NCBI GenBank assembly: GCA_936440205.1 | Contig: OW387140.1 | Span: 29,819,659 to 29,883,658 of the forward strand | DNA length: 64,000 bases | Source: Lepidonotus clava | Lineage: Eukaryota; Annelida; Polychaeta; Phyllodocida; Polynoidae | Direction of reading: 5' to 3' | Part shown: positions 23,793-34,524 of the stretch, one piece after another | Layout of the letters: each line of letters opens with the position of its first letter | Position numbering within the stretch: the first letter of the stretch is position 1 | The notes under the pieces: generated by a model | The model's database searches: none | Seen by the model: the letters and a program-made list of their open reading frames with translations, nothing else | Told to the model about the DNA's origin: nothing | Position numbers and translations under genes: made by a program

Positions 23793-24021
23793 CCACCCCC
23801 TCCTTTGAAAAAGCTTTGCCCTCAAAGCTATAATGTCCACTTCTTAACCACCATTGAATTTAATTAGAATTTACCAGTCATGTGTAGCTAAACTATGCTA
23901 AGAGTACATCATATAACAAGATATAACAGGGTAGTAATGCATAACATGCAATTACATTAAAACACATTTTGATTAAACAGTTTCATTATGAATGCAATTT
24001 ATCAATTATTTTAAAATTGAT

Positions 24022-24205
24022 GGGCTCGTATTGTTAGGCCGGCCTGCCTCAAAAATAGAAAATTACTAATGGCTTGTATTGTTAGGCCAGCCTGCCTCAA
24101 CATAGAATTTACATATGGCTTGTATTGTTAGGCCAGCCTGCCTTAAAACAGAATTTACTCATGGCTTGTATTATTAGGCCAGCCTGCCTCAAAGATAGGA
24201 AATTA
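24022..24205. repeat. Four tandem units of 46-50 bp
   Basis: Units begin at about 24022, 24071, 24117 and 24163, each with GGCTTGTATTGTTAGGCCAG or a close variant followed by CCTGCCTCAA. They sit in the internal non-coding part of the gypsy element between pol and the 3' purine tract. Role unknown. Confidence 0.75.
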
Positions 24206-24302
24206 CTTATAGCTCGTTCAATATCAGGTACCATACAGGATGGCTCTTCGTGTGCACCACACTACTCAACGCATCATGGCTCTGTCTCTGTTGATCATCA
24301 CT

Positions 24303-27300
24303 TCATACAGCACGGCACTCACTGCAGCCCCCTCTAATGTAGTACGGCTCTCTCTGTTGGTTGGCATTCACCACAGCACGTGTCAGTCGAGGCTTCAACA
24401 AGTCTCCATGTACAACCCTCCTTTTAGGGCCCTTCTTGATTTTGTAGACCACCTCGGAAATTACCTTGACCACCTCCCATGGTCCAGTCCACCAGCTCTG
24501 AAGTTTCGGTGAGCGTCCAACTCTCTTGATTGGGTGCCACATCCATACTTGTGCTCCAACTTCATAACGCTGGGTTTTTACCCTTGAGTCATAGTACCTC
24601 TTCTGCCTCTCAGCTACTTGTTTCAGTTGAACAAATACAGCTCTGTGGGCCTTTTGTATCATTTCCCTGGTCTTCATTGCATACTGACTTGGCGGAAGGC
24701 ACTCGGTATTCGGGGGAACCCCGTACATCATCTCCAGTGGCATTGTAGTTTCACGTCCTAGCATGAGGAAGTTTGGGGAAAACCCGGTGCTGCTATGGCT
24801 GGTTGCTCGGTATGCAGCTGTCATGAAGGGCAAGTGGATATCCCAGTCTGTCTGGTCCTCTTTTACTACTGTTGCTAACATTGCTTCCATGGTCCTATTA
24901 AACCGTTCGACCATCCCATCCGCTTGTGGATGAAAGGGAGTCGTGTGTGTCTTCTCAATTCCCAGTAGTGTCATAACTTCCTTCATCAGCTGTGACTCGA
25001 AGTTGCGGCCTTGATCCGAGTGAAGAGATCGTGGTGGCCCATAGCGGCAAACTATTTCCCGTACCAGCACATCTGCCACTGTTGCAGCTTCCATATTGGG
25101 TAAGGCAAAGGCCTCAACCCATTTTGTGAAGTGATCTCCTACTACAAGGATGTATTTGTTTCCCCGATCTGTTCTTGGAAATGGCCCTGCAATGTCCACT
25201 GCCACCCTCTCCCAGGGTCCCTGTGGAACGTACACCTGTAACTTAGACCGGCACTTTCGTGAAGGAGGCTTTTTCCTCTGACATTGCTCACAAGCTGCAC
25301 TCCAGAGCTTAACATCCCTGGCTAAACCGGGCCAAAAGAACTTTTCTTTCAGCTTATTGGTTACTTTCTCGGCCCCAAGATGTCCCCCAAAGCGACCACC
25401 ATGCGCTTCCTGAAAGATGGATGACCGCAAAGGTAAAGGGACATAGATCTGAGAATGATGCCTTCCATCTCCACTCACCCATTCCTTAGCCAACAGGCCC
25501 TGTTCCACAGTCAGCTGATCAAATTCCATCCAGAGGCGATCAAAATCTCCAGGACCTTCCCGAAGCTCTTTACCTGGCTTCTCCCCATTTTCAACTGCAT
25601 GCACAAACAGTTTACTCAGTGGATCCTCTGATTGGCTCTTGTTGAGTTTTCCCTGTTCTTCTGGATTGGTCCAGGTGATAAGGCGAACGTGTCCTACTTC
25701 ATCAGTACCACCACCCTCTTCTGGTCCTTGACCACACTGGCGACAGGGAAGGCGTGAAAGCCCGTCTGCATTTGCATGCTTCTTCCCAGGCCGGTGTTCT
25801 ACTTCAAGTTGATACTGTCCTAGTTCCTCTATCCATCGGGCTACTTGACCTTCTGGCTCTTTCATGGTCATCAGCCATCGGAGAGCACTGTGATCGGTCC
25901 GCACCTTGAAAGGGGTACCACCCAAATATGCCCGGAATTTGCGCACACCGTAAATGATTGCCAACAGCTCCTTGCGGGTCACACAGTAATTTCTCTCAGC
26001 TTTCTCAAGCGTTCGGCTGGCATAACATAGGACTCGTTCATGGCCATCCTGCATTTGAGACAACACTGCCCCTAAGCCTCGGTCGGATGCATCGGTGTCT
26101 AAGATTAGTTGCCCTTCTCTCCGGGGATAGCCCAGCACTGGAGCTTGAATCAGAGCTTCTCTGAGGGTCTCAAATGCTTCTTGACATTCAGATGTCCAGA
26201 GAAAAGGAGCATTTTTGTCAGCCAACTTGTGGAGTGGTCTTGCTATGCTCGCAAACCCCTTTATGAAACTGCGGTAATATGAGCAGAAGCCAACAAAACT
26301 CCGTACCTCTCTAATGTCCTTTGGAACTGGCCATCTTGCAACAGCAGCCACTTTGTCTGGATCAGTAGCAACGCCCTCTCCTGACACCACATGACCAAGG
26401 AAGGTCACCTCCTTTCGGAATAGTTGGCATTTACTTGCCTTCACCTTAAGTCCAGCATCAATCAATCTTTCCAACACCTCTTCCAGGTTGTTGCAGCACT
26501 GTTCTATGGTGTTTCCAAAGACGATAATATCGTCTAGGTACACAAGGCATTGGACTCCTACCATACCTTTCAGTACAAGTTCCATTAATCTCTCAAAAGT
26601 AGAAGGGGCATTACAAAGCCCGAATGGCATTACCTTGAACTGGTAAAGACCCTTATGAGTGCAGAACGCGGTTTTCTCCCTGTCACCAGGATCTACTGGC
26701 ACCTGCCAGTACCCACTGGCTAGATCAAGCGTGCTGAAATATTTGGCCCCCTGGAGCAGATCTAGTGTATCATCAATTCGTGGTAGCGGGTAAGCGTCTT
26801 TCCGAGTAACACCATTTAGTCTGCGGTAGTCAACACAGAACCTCCATCCACCATCCTTCTTTGGCACTAGGACAATTGGGGAAGCCCATGGCCCAGCAGC
26901 AGGCTCAATGACCTCTTTCTCAATCATCTTTTCCAATTCTGCCTCAACCACTTCCCTTTTATGAGGGGGTAGTCTACGGGGAGGCTGGCGCAGAGGGGGA
27001 TGATTTCCTGTGTCAATCTTGTGGGTTACTAGGTCAGTTTTGCCTGTGTCTGTTGCACTACATTGAAAAGCATCAACTTTTCGCCTCAGCATTTCTTCTA
27101 CTTGGAGCCTCTCTTCACACGTGACTTCTGGAGGTAGGTCTTGCAGTAAATGGTCCATTAGTTCTGGTACACTAATTCCTGGCCCTTCAACTTGGGTAGC
27201 CACTCGCACAAAATTAGAGACCTCAATCTCATTTAGATCTCCAATAGCCATTCCTTCAAACAGGGTCACTTTAGTACTCCCTGGGTTGAGTAACCCTACT

Positions 27301-28208
27301 GGGACTACTTTTCCACCAAGAGTCACAAGTCCTCTGGCTACTCTCAGTCCAGTACGAGCCTCAAAATCTGGATTCCCTACCACAACACCCAGTCGGTGGA
27401 GGGAACTCTCAACCTCAATGGCTGCCTCAACATCCAACACTGAGCCCCCAGGGACAACCTGATCCCCGGTAAGTATCACTCGCACTTTCTCTGGGATGGC
27501 TCTGTCTTCGAGCAACCTCTTACTAGCCCGGTCCTCCATGGACTTCTTAACTGCCTCTGTTTCCTCTTGGGAGCTGTCCACCTTTGTGAACTCCTTGGTT
27601 GACCCATCTTCCTGGTTCCCGCCAACCATAGTCCACCTCTCATTGGAATTCTTAGCTGCCTCTGTGTCTTTTGGGGACTTGTCCACCTTTGCGATCTCCT
27701 CGGTTGACCCATATTTCTGGTTCCCGCCAACCGTCGCTACCTTCGGACTACCTTGCTCATCCTGCACCATCTGCAACTGAGATTCCTTCATAGGCCAGGC
27801 TGGTGAGGTAACTTGTACCATCCGCTGGCCATAATCCTGGTGCTCCGCTAAGGCCACAGGGTCATCTTCATCATCGAGCACTAGCTGGCCATGATGAGTA
27901 TCCACTGTAGCACGCCATCTCCTCAGCATGTCCATGCCCATGATGCCATCAAGATCCATCTCAACCACAACAACACGTGCAGGTAATTTACAACTCCCAA
28001 AGTCAATCAGCAATTGGGCTAATCCAAAAACTTTGAGAGGCCTCCCATCTGCACATAAAATGCGCATTGTTGTACCCTGTAAGGGAACTCTGGGAGACAT
28101 TCCCTCCCATGCAGTTCTTCCAAGTAGGGAAGTAGAAGCACCAGTGTCCACCAGCCACTGAATGTACTGCCCTCCACTTGTACCTCCCACAAGAAGACCT
28201 GTTGTCAA
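24303..28208 (-). mobile_element. pol of the young gypsy element
   Basis: A 1301-aa open frame in order protease (LVDTGASTSLLGRTAW, near the start), reverse transcriptase (WASPIVLVPKKDGGWRFCVD, LDLASGYWQV, FGLCNAPSTFERLM, YLDDIIVFG), RNase H (LDTDASDRGLGAVLS, EKAERNYCVTRKELLAII, RTDHSALRWL), integrase with the HHCC finger (HGGRFGGHLG ... CEQCQRK), the D,D,E core (VAVDIAGPF, SLHSDQGRNF, DGMVERFNRT) and a C-terminal GPWEVVKV-type tail. Functions in intact relatives: processing, cDNA synthesis and integration. All expected domains are present and open. It follows gag with a different frame, as is usual for the family. Confidence 0.93.
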
Positions 28209-28282
28209 TGGATCCAGCTTCCCTTCAATGCGCCTTAGCGACCTTACCAGACCACTCTCTTGCTTTACGGTCCCCTCCGGGT

Positions 28283-29491
28283 CTACTGAGAGGACCGGTT
28301 CCCGTTTCCCTCCTGCTCAGTGCTAACCAGCTCAGGACAATCTCTCTTGAAATGGTCAGGTGAACCACACTTGAAGCAGTTACGGGACCTAGGTTGTTTC
28401 TTCGTTAATTCTGTGAGCTTTACTAGGATCTCAGCTAACAGCCGATCGACTCCCGGGGTAGCTTCCTCCTGCTTAGGTTGTTGACCCGCTGGTGGGGACG
28501 CTTGGGTCCGGTTCTTGCCGGTCCAAGTAGAACCCCCTCTTTGACCTTGTACCCCAGCTGCTGCTACAGTCAGGTGCCTAGACTCCAATTCTTCTTCCAT
28601 GTAGGGTTCTTCCCCATAAGATGCAACACGGGTCACTGCATGGGAGTGATTCCTGTCACGTTCACTCTGGAAGTAAGCCTCACCATGTAGTGCAGAGGCC
28701 ATTGCCTCCCCATAGGTTTGGGGTCTGGATTGATGCACCCACTGCCGTAGGTCATTATGGTGCAAAGCCGCCATGAAATGATCACGACACAAATCATCAG
28801 AGATATCTGCTCCCACCGAAGGATAGGCCAAGTGTGTTAGCCTTTCTATTGCATCTCCTAGCTGTTCTAAGGTTTCCCCTTTATGCTGGTGTCTTGCCTT
28901 CAGCTGAGCCTTGTACTGCGCCACCCTGTCACGAGGCTGGAACCTGCGCTCCAGGGCTGTAACTAGTCGCCGAAATCCCCCAGGTCCAGTTGTCTGAGTC
29001 TGCGTCAAAATCCGCCGGGCTGCGCCAGATAAACTGACCCCTAGATATAGCCCAGCCTCCTCTTCTGTCCAACTGTTCACATCTGCTACCAGGTAGAAGT
29101 GATGGAGATACTCGGACAACGGCGTAGTCCCATCATAATGGCCTGGCATCACCTTAGGTTTGCGGTTGTCACCATGCTGGCCCTGAAAGTTTGGGAAACT
29201 TGACGACCTTCCCCCAAACCTCATTCTGTCAGACCCATCATGCCTGCCTAACTGATCTCCACTGCATGCCGGCGGCTGCTGGACATCTTTCTCCATACTC
29301 AGGTGGTAACCTGCCTGTTCCCGCTGAGTCCAAGTTGACCTGGACATCTCAACCTCCTTGGAAGGGGTCAAGGGTAACCCCCATGAAGGCCTGGTATCCT
29401 CAGTCTGAAGTAAATCTTGATCACCCGGGACCAAGATCCCACCGCTGCCACCACTGTTACGTTTGACCGAGGTATTGCTACCAGTTGCCAT
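28283..29491 (-). mobile_element. gag of the young gypsy element
   Basis: A 402-aa open frame with a gypsy-type capsid region (YLHHFYLVADVNSWTEEEA, then RRLVTALERRFQPRDRVAQY) and a C-terminal CCHC zinc knuckle (CFKCGSPDHFKRDC). The first Met of the open frame falls inside the LTR, so translation may begin at a later Met. The product forms the particle in intact relatives. Confidence 0.88.
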
Positions 29492-30236
29492 TTCCAGTTC
29501 CAGTGTTGATTGCCAGTCTATTGTGAGCCAGATCTTCTCAGCAGTTGTCTAGTCGACTTAGCCTAAAGTTCGCTTAAATACTAGTAATATAAGTGATATC
29601 CAAAATACCACTAGCCAAGGATAAGCCAATCTACTATAAGATAATGTACTGTGTCGCGAAAACCATTTACTGCTAGGTTAAATAGCCTTGACTATAGCCA
29701 ATATACAGCCGTGCTTAACTATAGCCAGGATAGGCTTTTCAGTGATAAGGCATTTGATGTGAACTGCTTGGAGGTTTATTGCAGACTGAACAACAGCTCC
29801 AAGGAGCTTCCTTTTATAGTAAACCCTAGGTCACATGACTTTACAGAGAATGTTTCTCCGGTGGCACCGGTGGTTCCGGCGGCACCGGTGGCTCCGGTGG
29901 TTCCGGCGGCTCCGGTGGTTCCGGCGGCTCCGGCGGCTCCGGTGGTTCCGGCGGCTCCGGTGGTTCCGGCGGCTCCGGTGGTTCCGGCGGCTCCGGCGGT
30001 TCCGGCGGTTCTGGCGGCTCCGGTGGTTCCGGTGGTTCCGGGGGTTCCGGCGGCTGCGGTGGTTCCGGCGGCTCTGGCGGCTCCGGTGGTTCCGGCGGCA
30101 CCGGTGGTTCCGGCGGTTCCGGCGGCTCTGGTGGTTCCGGCGGCTCCGGCGGCTCCGGTGGCTCCGGCGGCACCGGTGGTTCCGGTGGCTCCGGTGGCTC
30201 CGGTGTTACGGCAGCACCGGTGGCAATACCGTAACA
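29455..30236 (-). repeat. 5' LTR of the young gypsy element (782 bp)
   Basis: Same boundaries as the copy at 23029-23792. The non-minisatellite part differs at only a few positions; the minisatellite (about 29862-30210) differs in length. The minus-strand TATA box is at 29810-29819 and the AATAAA at 29775-29780. Its plus strand carries a 224-aa frame (29651-30325), antisense to the element, that runs into the minisatellite; it is shared in part with the other LTR copies and I do not regard it as a gene. Confidence 0.9.
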
Positions 30237-30254
30237 ATATATATATATATATAT
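30237..30254. repeat. (AT)9 run between two LTRs
   Basis: Eighteen bases of pure alternating AT separate the full element from the solo LTR. Similar AT runs flank both outer ends, which points to insertion into an AT microsatellite. Confidence 0.85.
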
Positions 30255-31043
30255 TGTTACGTTTGACCGAGGTATTGCTACCAGCTTCCATTTCCAGTTC
30301 CAGTGTTGATTGCCAATGTATGTGAGCCAGATCTTCTCAGCCAATGTCCAGTCGACTTAGCCTAAAGTTCGCTAAAATACTAGTAATATAAGTGATATCC
30401 AAATTACCACTAGCCAAGGATAAGCCAATCTACTATAAGTTAATGCACTGTGTCGCGAAAACCATTTACAGCTAGGTTAAATAGCCTGGACTATAGCCAG
30501 TATACAGCCTTGCTTAACTATAGCCAGGAGAGGCTTTTCAGTGATAAGGCATTTGATGTGTACTGTTTGGAGGTTTATTGCAGACTGACAACAGCTCCAA
30601 GGAGCTTCCTTTTATAGTAAACCCTAGGTCACATGACTTTACATAGAATGTTTCTCCGGTGGTTCCGGTGGCACCGGTGGCTCCGGCGGCACCGGTGGCT
30701 CCGGCGGCTCCGGTGGTACCGGTGGCTCCCGTGGTTCCGGCGGCTCCCGTGGTTCCGGCGGCACCGGTGGCTCCGGCGGCTCCGGTGGTTCCGGCGGCTC
30801 CGGTGGTTCCGGCGGCTCCGGTGGTTCCGGCGGCTCCGGTGGTTCCGGCGGCTCCGGTGGTTCCGGCGGCACCGGTGGTTCCGGCGGCACCGGTGGTTCC
30901 GGCGGCTCCGGTGGCTCCGGTGGTTCTGGCGGCACCGGTGGTTCTGGCGGCACCAGTGGTTCCGGTGGTTCCGGCGGCTCCGGTGGCTCCAGCGGCTCTG
31001 GCGGCTCCGGTGTTACGGCAGCACCGGTGGCAATACCGTAACA
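30255..31043 (-). mobile_element. Solo LTR of the same gypsy family (789 bp)
   Basis: Full LTR ends (TGTTACG...CGTAACA) and the same internal layout, with an independent minisatellite length. In the unique part it differs from the other two LTRs at clearly more sites than they differ from each other (roughly 15 or more in about 390 bases), so it is an older insertion, or a remnant of one, that lost its interior. Confidence 0.88.
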
Positions 31044-34000
31044 ATATATATATATATACATATGGTTTAAATATCACCTTCTTGCATCTATAGGTCTAAC
31101 ATTTAATTTGATTTCATGGTTTGGGGACACTGTAATCGATTTTGAATTGTGGTTAAACAGTCTGTTATCCTTTAAATATTTGCTTGCCATGATAATTTTC
31201 AAAAATGTTCATACGGAGGGGAATATAAATTAACTAACGATATTGTGAGTCTGTAGAAACAGACGTTAAATACCATTTCTAAGAGAAAAACTGTTCAAAA
31301 AAATAGTTTGCAGACAATTTCTTAAATCATCAGGATAGTCATGATATCTTATTTCATCATTCATTATTGCCATAAGTACTGAATAATTAAGAATTTGGTA
31401 TTTTCCAGAAAACAGTCATGTCTTGAAGAGCCGTTTACTTCATCAATAATCAATATTTTTGCATTTGTTTAGTGCTGATTCAAGTATGGTCGTTATATAT
31501 CTGACATAACTGGCTATAGTGGCTGCATTTATGCAGACTGCTGCAATGGTGGCCACTCTAGGGGAAACAGTAATGGGGTACTTATGTTTTTTCTAAATCA
31601 AAAAATGAAAGGAAATGATCTATATCAACACTTTAGTGTCTCACCTTTGTCTTGTAAAGCATTCTTCACATCTCACTTTATAAGAATGGATCCACATATA
31701 GTTTGCCTTATTTGAAATGGACTATTCCTTTCTGCAATGGATAAACAGTCAGAATTTAGATCAATGTGAAACAAGCAAACAGAAAATACAAGCATATTAT
31801 ACATAATTAGAAATTTCCACAAATCTTACCATTTCAGTCAGTGTTGCTGTTCCAGTAGCACAGAATAACGGACAAATGTATTGTTCTTGCAACATAGCTA
31901 TAATCTCTCTACTGCATCAGCTTGAAGCCTACAATGATATAAAAGTGAACAGGGTGCACTGGTGATAATCAGTGATGGTCGGATCAAATGACGTCAGTTC
32001 ATACATGATAACAAGAAGGCAGTGTTGTGCAAAAGCATATCATTCCCTACACCTGAATAATACATGAGTTTCAGAAATAAAGAGGGGGGGTAGGGTACAT
32101 TGGCAAGTACCGCATATCAGACATGTCATCTTGCAGGTCAAATGCTGAACTGGATCAACATACTTGTCCCGTTAGAAAATATTTTGTTATTATTTCTATT
32201 AAAATATTGGTATACTGATGGAATATTTTGAAGGAATATCGCAGATTGAATCATTCACATCATCATCATTTCATCTTATTATACTTGTATTAACTCTTTT
32301 CCCCCCTTTTTTCCCTATCATTTGTGTCATTATATATTATCATAGGCTGGCAGATCTCGATGTCAAATTGAGAAGCAATAAAAAATTAAAAGAAATAAAT
32401 TTGCACATACGTAGTTAATGGCCAACAGTCTTCAACCTATTACATTTAATCCTGATACTGATACACTTTATCCTCTAAAAGAACATGCATAGTTATGCTA
32501 AAACAACTACTTTTTCCAACCATGTATTACTCTGTCTCTGTGATAGCAGCAACGACCAACGCCCTTTTCCTGTCATAAGACATTAAACGTCTAACACAGC
32601 GTACAAGAATCATACAGTAAGTATATGCCCTTACTCATAGAAACGACTTATCAAGAAGACAGGCTATTTGTCTGTGACGTGCAACGTAATCACAGCGTAG
32701 ATTTTTCAAGTTTAAGAGATAATGATCAAACATAAGTCAGCTATGAATTTACCATACTATAGATAATATTTGTTGCAAATACTTCTGGTACATAGATATT
32801 CAATGCGATTCATAAGTAAACAACTGAACTAATAACATCATGCGGAGAATATAAAAAATGAAACAGCTATTGCAAATATCAAAAGACATATGACCACAGA
32901 CAAATCCTTGGCAAAATATAGATCAAAAGAACATATATAGCCATTCAAGATGTTATACAAAAGACAACAGAGGAATCCTGTCAAGAAATATGGCAGCCGC
33001 CTTTGAGAGGGACTTAATACAGAACGGTCAATAGAAATAGAATATTCATATGTACAAAGGCTCGCTTGCCACCTGGTGCTTGGCTTTTCATAGACAATGA
33101 TGAAAACGTAGTCGACGTGTCCAGGCCCTCGTTAGAACCCGTAGCTTTACTGTAATTAGTATTTTTATTCTGAGAAAAAGCAAATGATGAATCGTTCAAA
33201 AACCTATTTACTTGCCTATGAAGGCGGTGGAAAGTATGTCATGATTCTTCTCAACTATCGTGGTCAACTGTTTTGTTCCTGTGACTAAAGATTTGGATTG
33301 ACAGACCTAATAGTTACATTGTGATCAATAATAGTTGAGGCATCCCTTTGGACGGGTTCGATTTTACAATAAAATAATTGACAAAGGGTAGTGAAGGGGA
33401 TGGCCTCATCACCGCCATGTCCCCGGCAGTCCTTGAATCCGCACCGGATTTGTATGGCCAACCCTCCAAGTGTCTTTCCATAACGCTATTACGCATGGTT
33501 TTTTTTTGTTTGTATAATACGTTTGCTTTGTCCACAACATCCAGTGATCAATAATGTCATTTGACGGTAATTGTAATTTTCATCACCCCGTTCCATAGGC
33601 ATCGTTATTCTCTAGTATAAATGGAGAATTATGTATCTTCAATGACAGCTTATTAAAGAATTCCGCGTCTTCTGGAAAAATACTTAGCTAGTAATTGAAA
33701 TTATGACTTATGCTTATGTGTATCTTGAAAATCTTTATAAACCGAAATTGGTTATAAATACAAAATAGGGTTGAAAGTTCTAATCTAGATAATGATGTAT
33801 GCCACTACGCGCATTGTACCTTCCATTTGAATACCAGAACAACTTCGCCTTTTTGTGATAGACTAAAGAATAAGTAACTAAATGTCTCATAAAAATTCAA
33901 AGTCAAGGAAGTGCAAATTACTTGTTTTATTACAATAGACGATTATCGTATGTTCAAGTATAAATTAAAGCAAGAGCTCAATTCTACAGTCTCTTGTTAT

Positions 34001-34257
34001 AAAAGTAAATATATCTCTGATACATCTATATTGTTGTATAAATTCAGTTGTATAAAAAATGTCATATCACAGTGTATATTCCTAACGAGACATGTACAAA
34101 TCCTGCAAATAAGAAACAGTTCACATAAGAGTATAAACTTATACGTGCAGGAAAAACCTGCAACTTTATGTGCAACTTTGTGTGCAAATTTACTGAATAG
34201 TTAAACTAGGTATACTACATTATCCAAAAGATTGGCACACAGGTATCCATACTTGGG
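31044..34257. other. Intergenic stretch
   Basis: AT-rich and without a convincing gene. The only coding-like trace is the short exon-like piece at 31830-31911. The rest shows no domain, structural RNA or clear repeat that I can support. Confidence 0.4.
31830..31911 (-). pseudogene. Possible exon relic resembling a RecQ-type helicase motif
   Basis: Between a plausible acceptor (CTGATGCAG) and donor (ATG|GTAAGA) one frame reads EQYICPLFCATGTATLTEM, which resembles the segment around the TATAT motif of RecQ-family helicases (PVFALTATAT), with a Gly in place of an Ala. No neighbouring exons were found, so it is at most an isolated remnant or captured piece. Confidence 0.22.
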
Positions 34258-34263
34258 TTTATT
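34258..34263 (-). other. Candidate polyadenylation signal of the minus-strand ANK-kinase-KEN gene
   Basis: TTTATT on the plus strand reads AATAAA on the minus strand, about 265 bases after that gene's stop codon. Confidence 0.4.
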
Positions 34264-34524
34264 TAAAAGTACATGTAGTATTACTTTACTGGCTATGTCT
34301 TTGGCACATCGTTACAATTGTGTCGTACATTATACTCTTTACATTCTTGTCCTTCTCTTTCAATTATTCCTGGGAACCGTCATTAATACGAAAAACATGT
34401 GTGTATTGATCCCCATTTTGTTTCCAACTGTGGTTAACTTTGTTTGTACAGATCCCGATCATTTTATATTATCAAATACAGTTCATTGCATTACAGTAAC
34501 TGAATGCATTCACTCGACGTCAAT

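Larger units (their letters stand above)
23029..30236 (-). mobile_element. Ty3/gypsy LTR retrotransposon, looks whole
   Basis: Bounded by two LTRs in TG...CA form (TGTTACG...CGTAACA) with an internal region of about 5.7 kb transcribed on the minus strand. Next to the 5' LTR, after one base, 29437-29453 reads TGGTGGCAGCGGTGGGA on the minus strand, the complement of an animal tRNA-Leu 3' end including CCA, which is a convincing primer binding site. Next to the 3' LTR a purine-rich tract (about 23793-23806) precedes the TGTTACG start. Gag and pol are both long and open. Outside the LTR minisatellite the two LTRs are almost identical, so the insertion is young. Both flanks are ATATAT runs, so the target duplication cannot be measured. 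No envelope part. Confidence 0.92.

Noticed and set aside
23350-23867. Long frames of Gly/Ala/Thr, Pro-Glu-Pro or Arg/Trp repeats on both strands
   Set aside because: They are all translations of the 9-base LTR minisatellite, whose length is a multiple of three so that no frame is closed. The same applies at 29776-30344 and 30538-31093.
24022-24205. CRISPR-like appearance of regularly spaced repeats
   Set aside because: Only four diverged tandem units with no unique spacers, in a eukaryotic retroelement.
33340-33380. GGGTTCGA-like tRNA T-loop motif
   Set aside because: No matching A box or cloverleaf could be formed around it.
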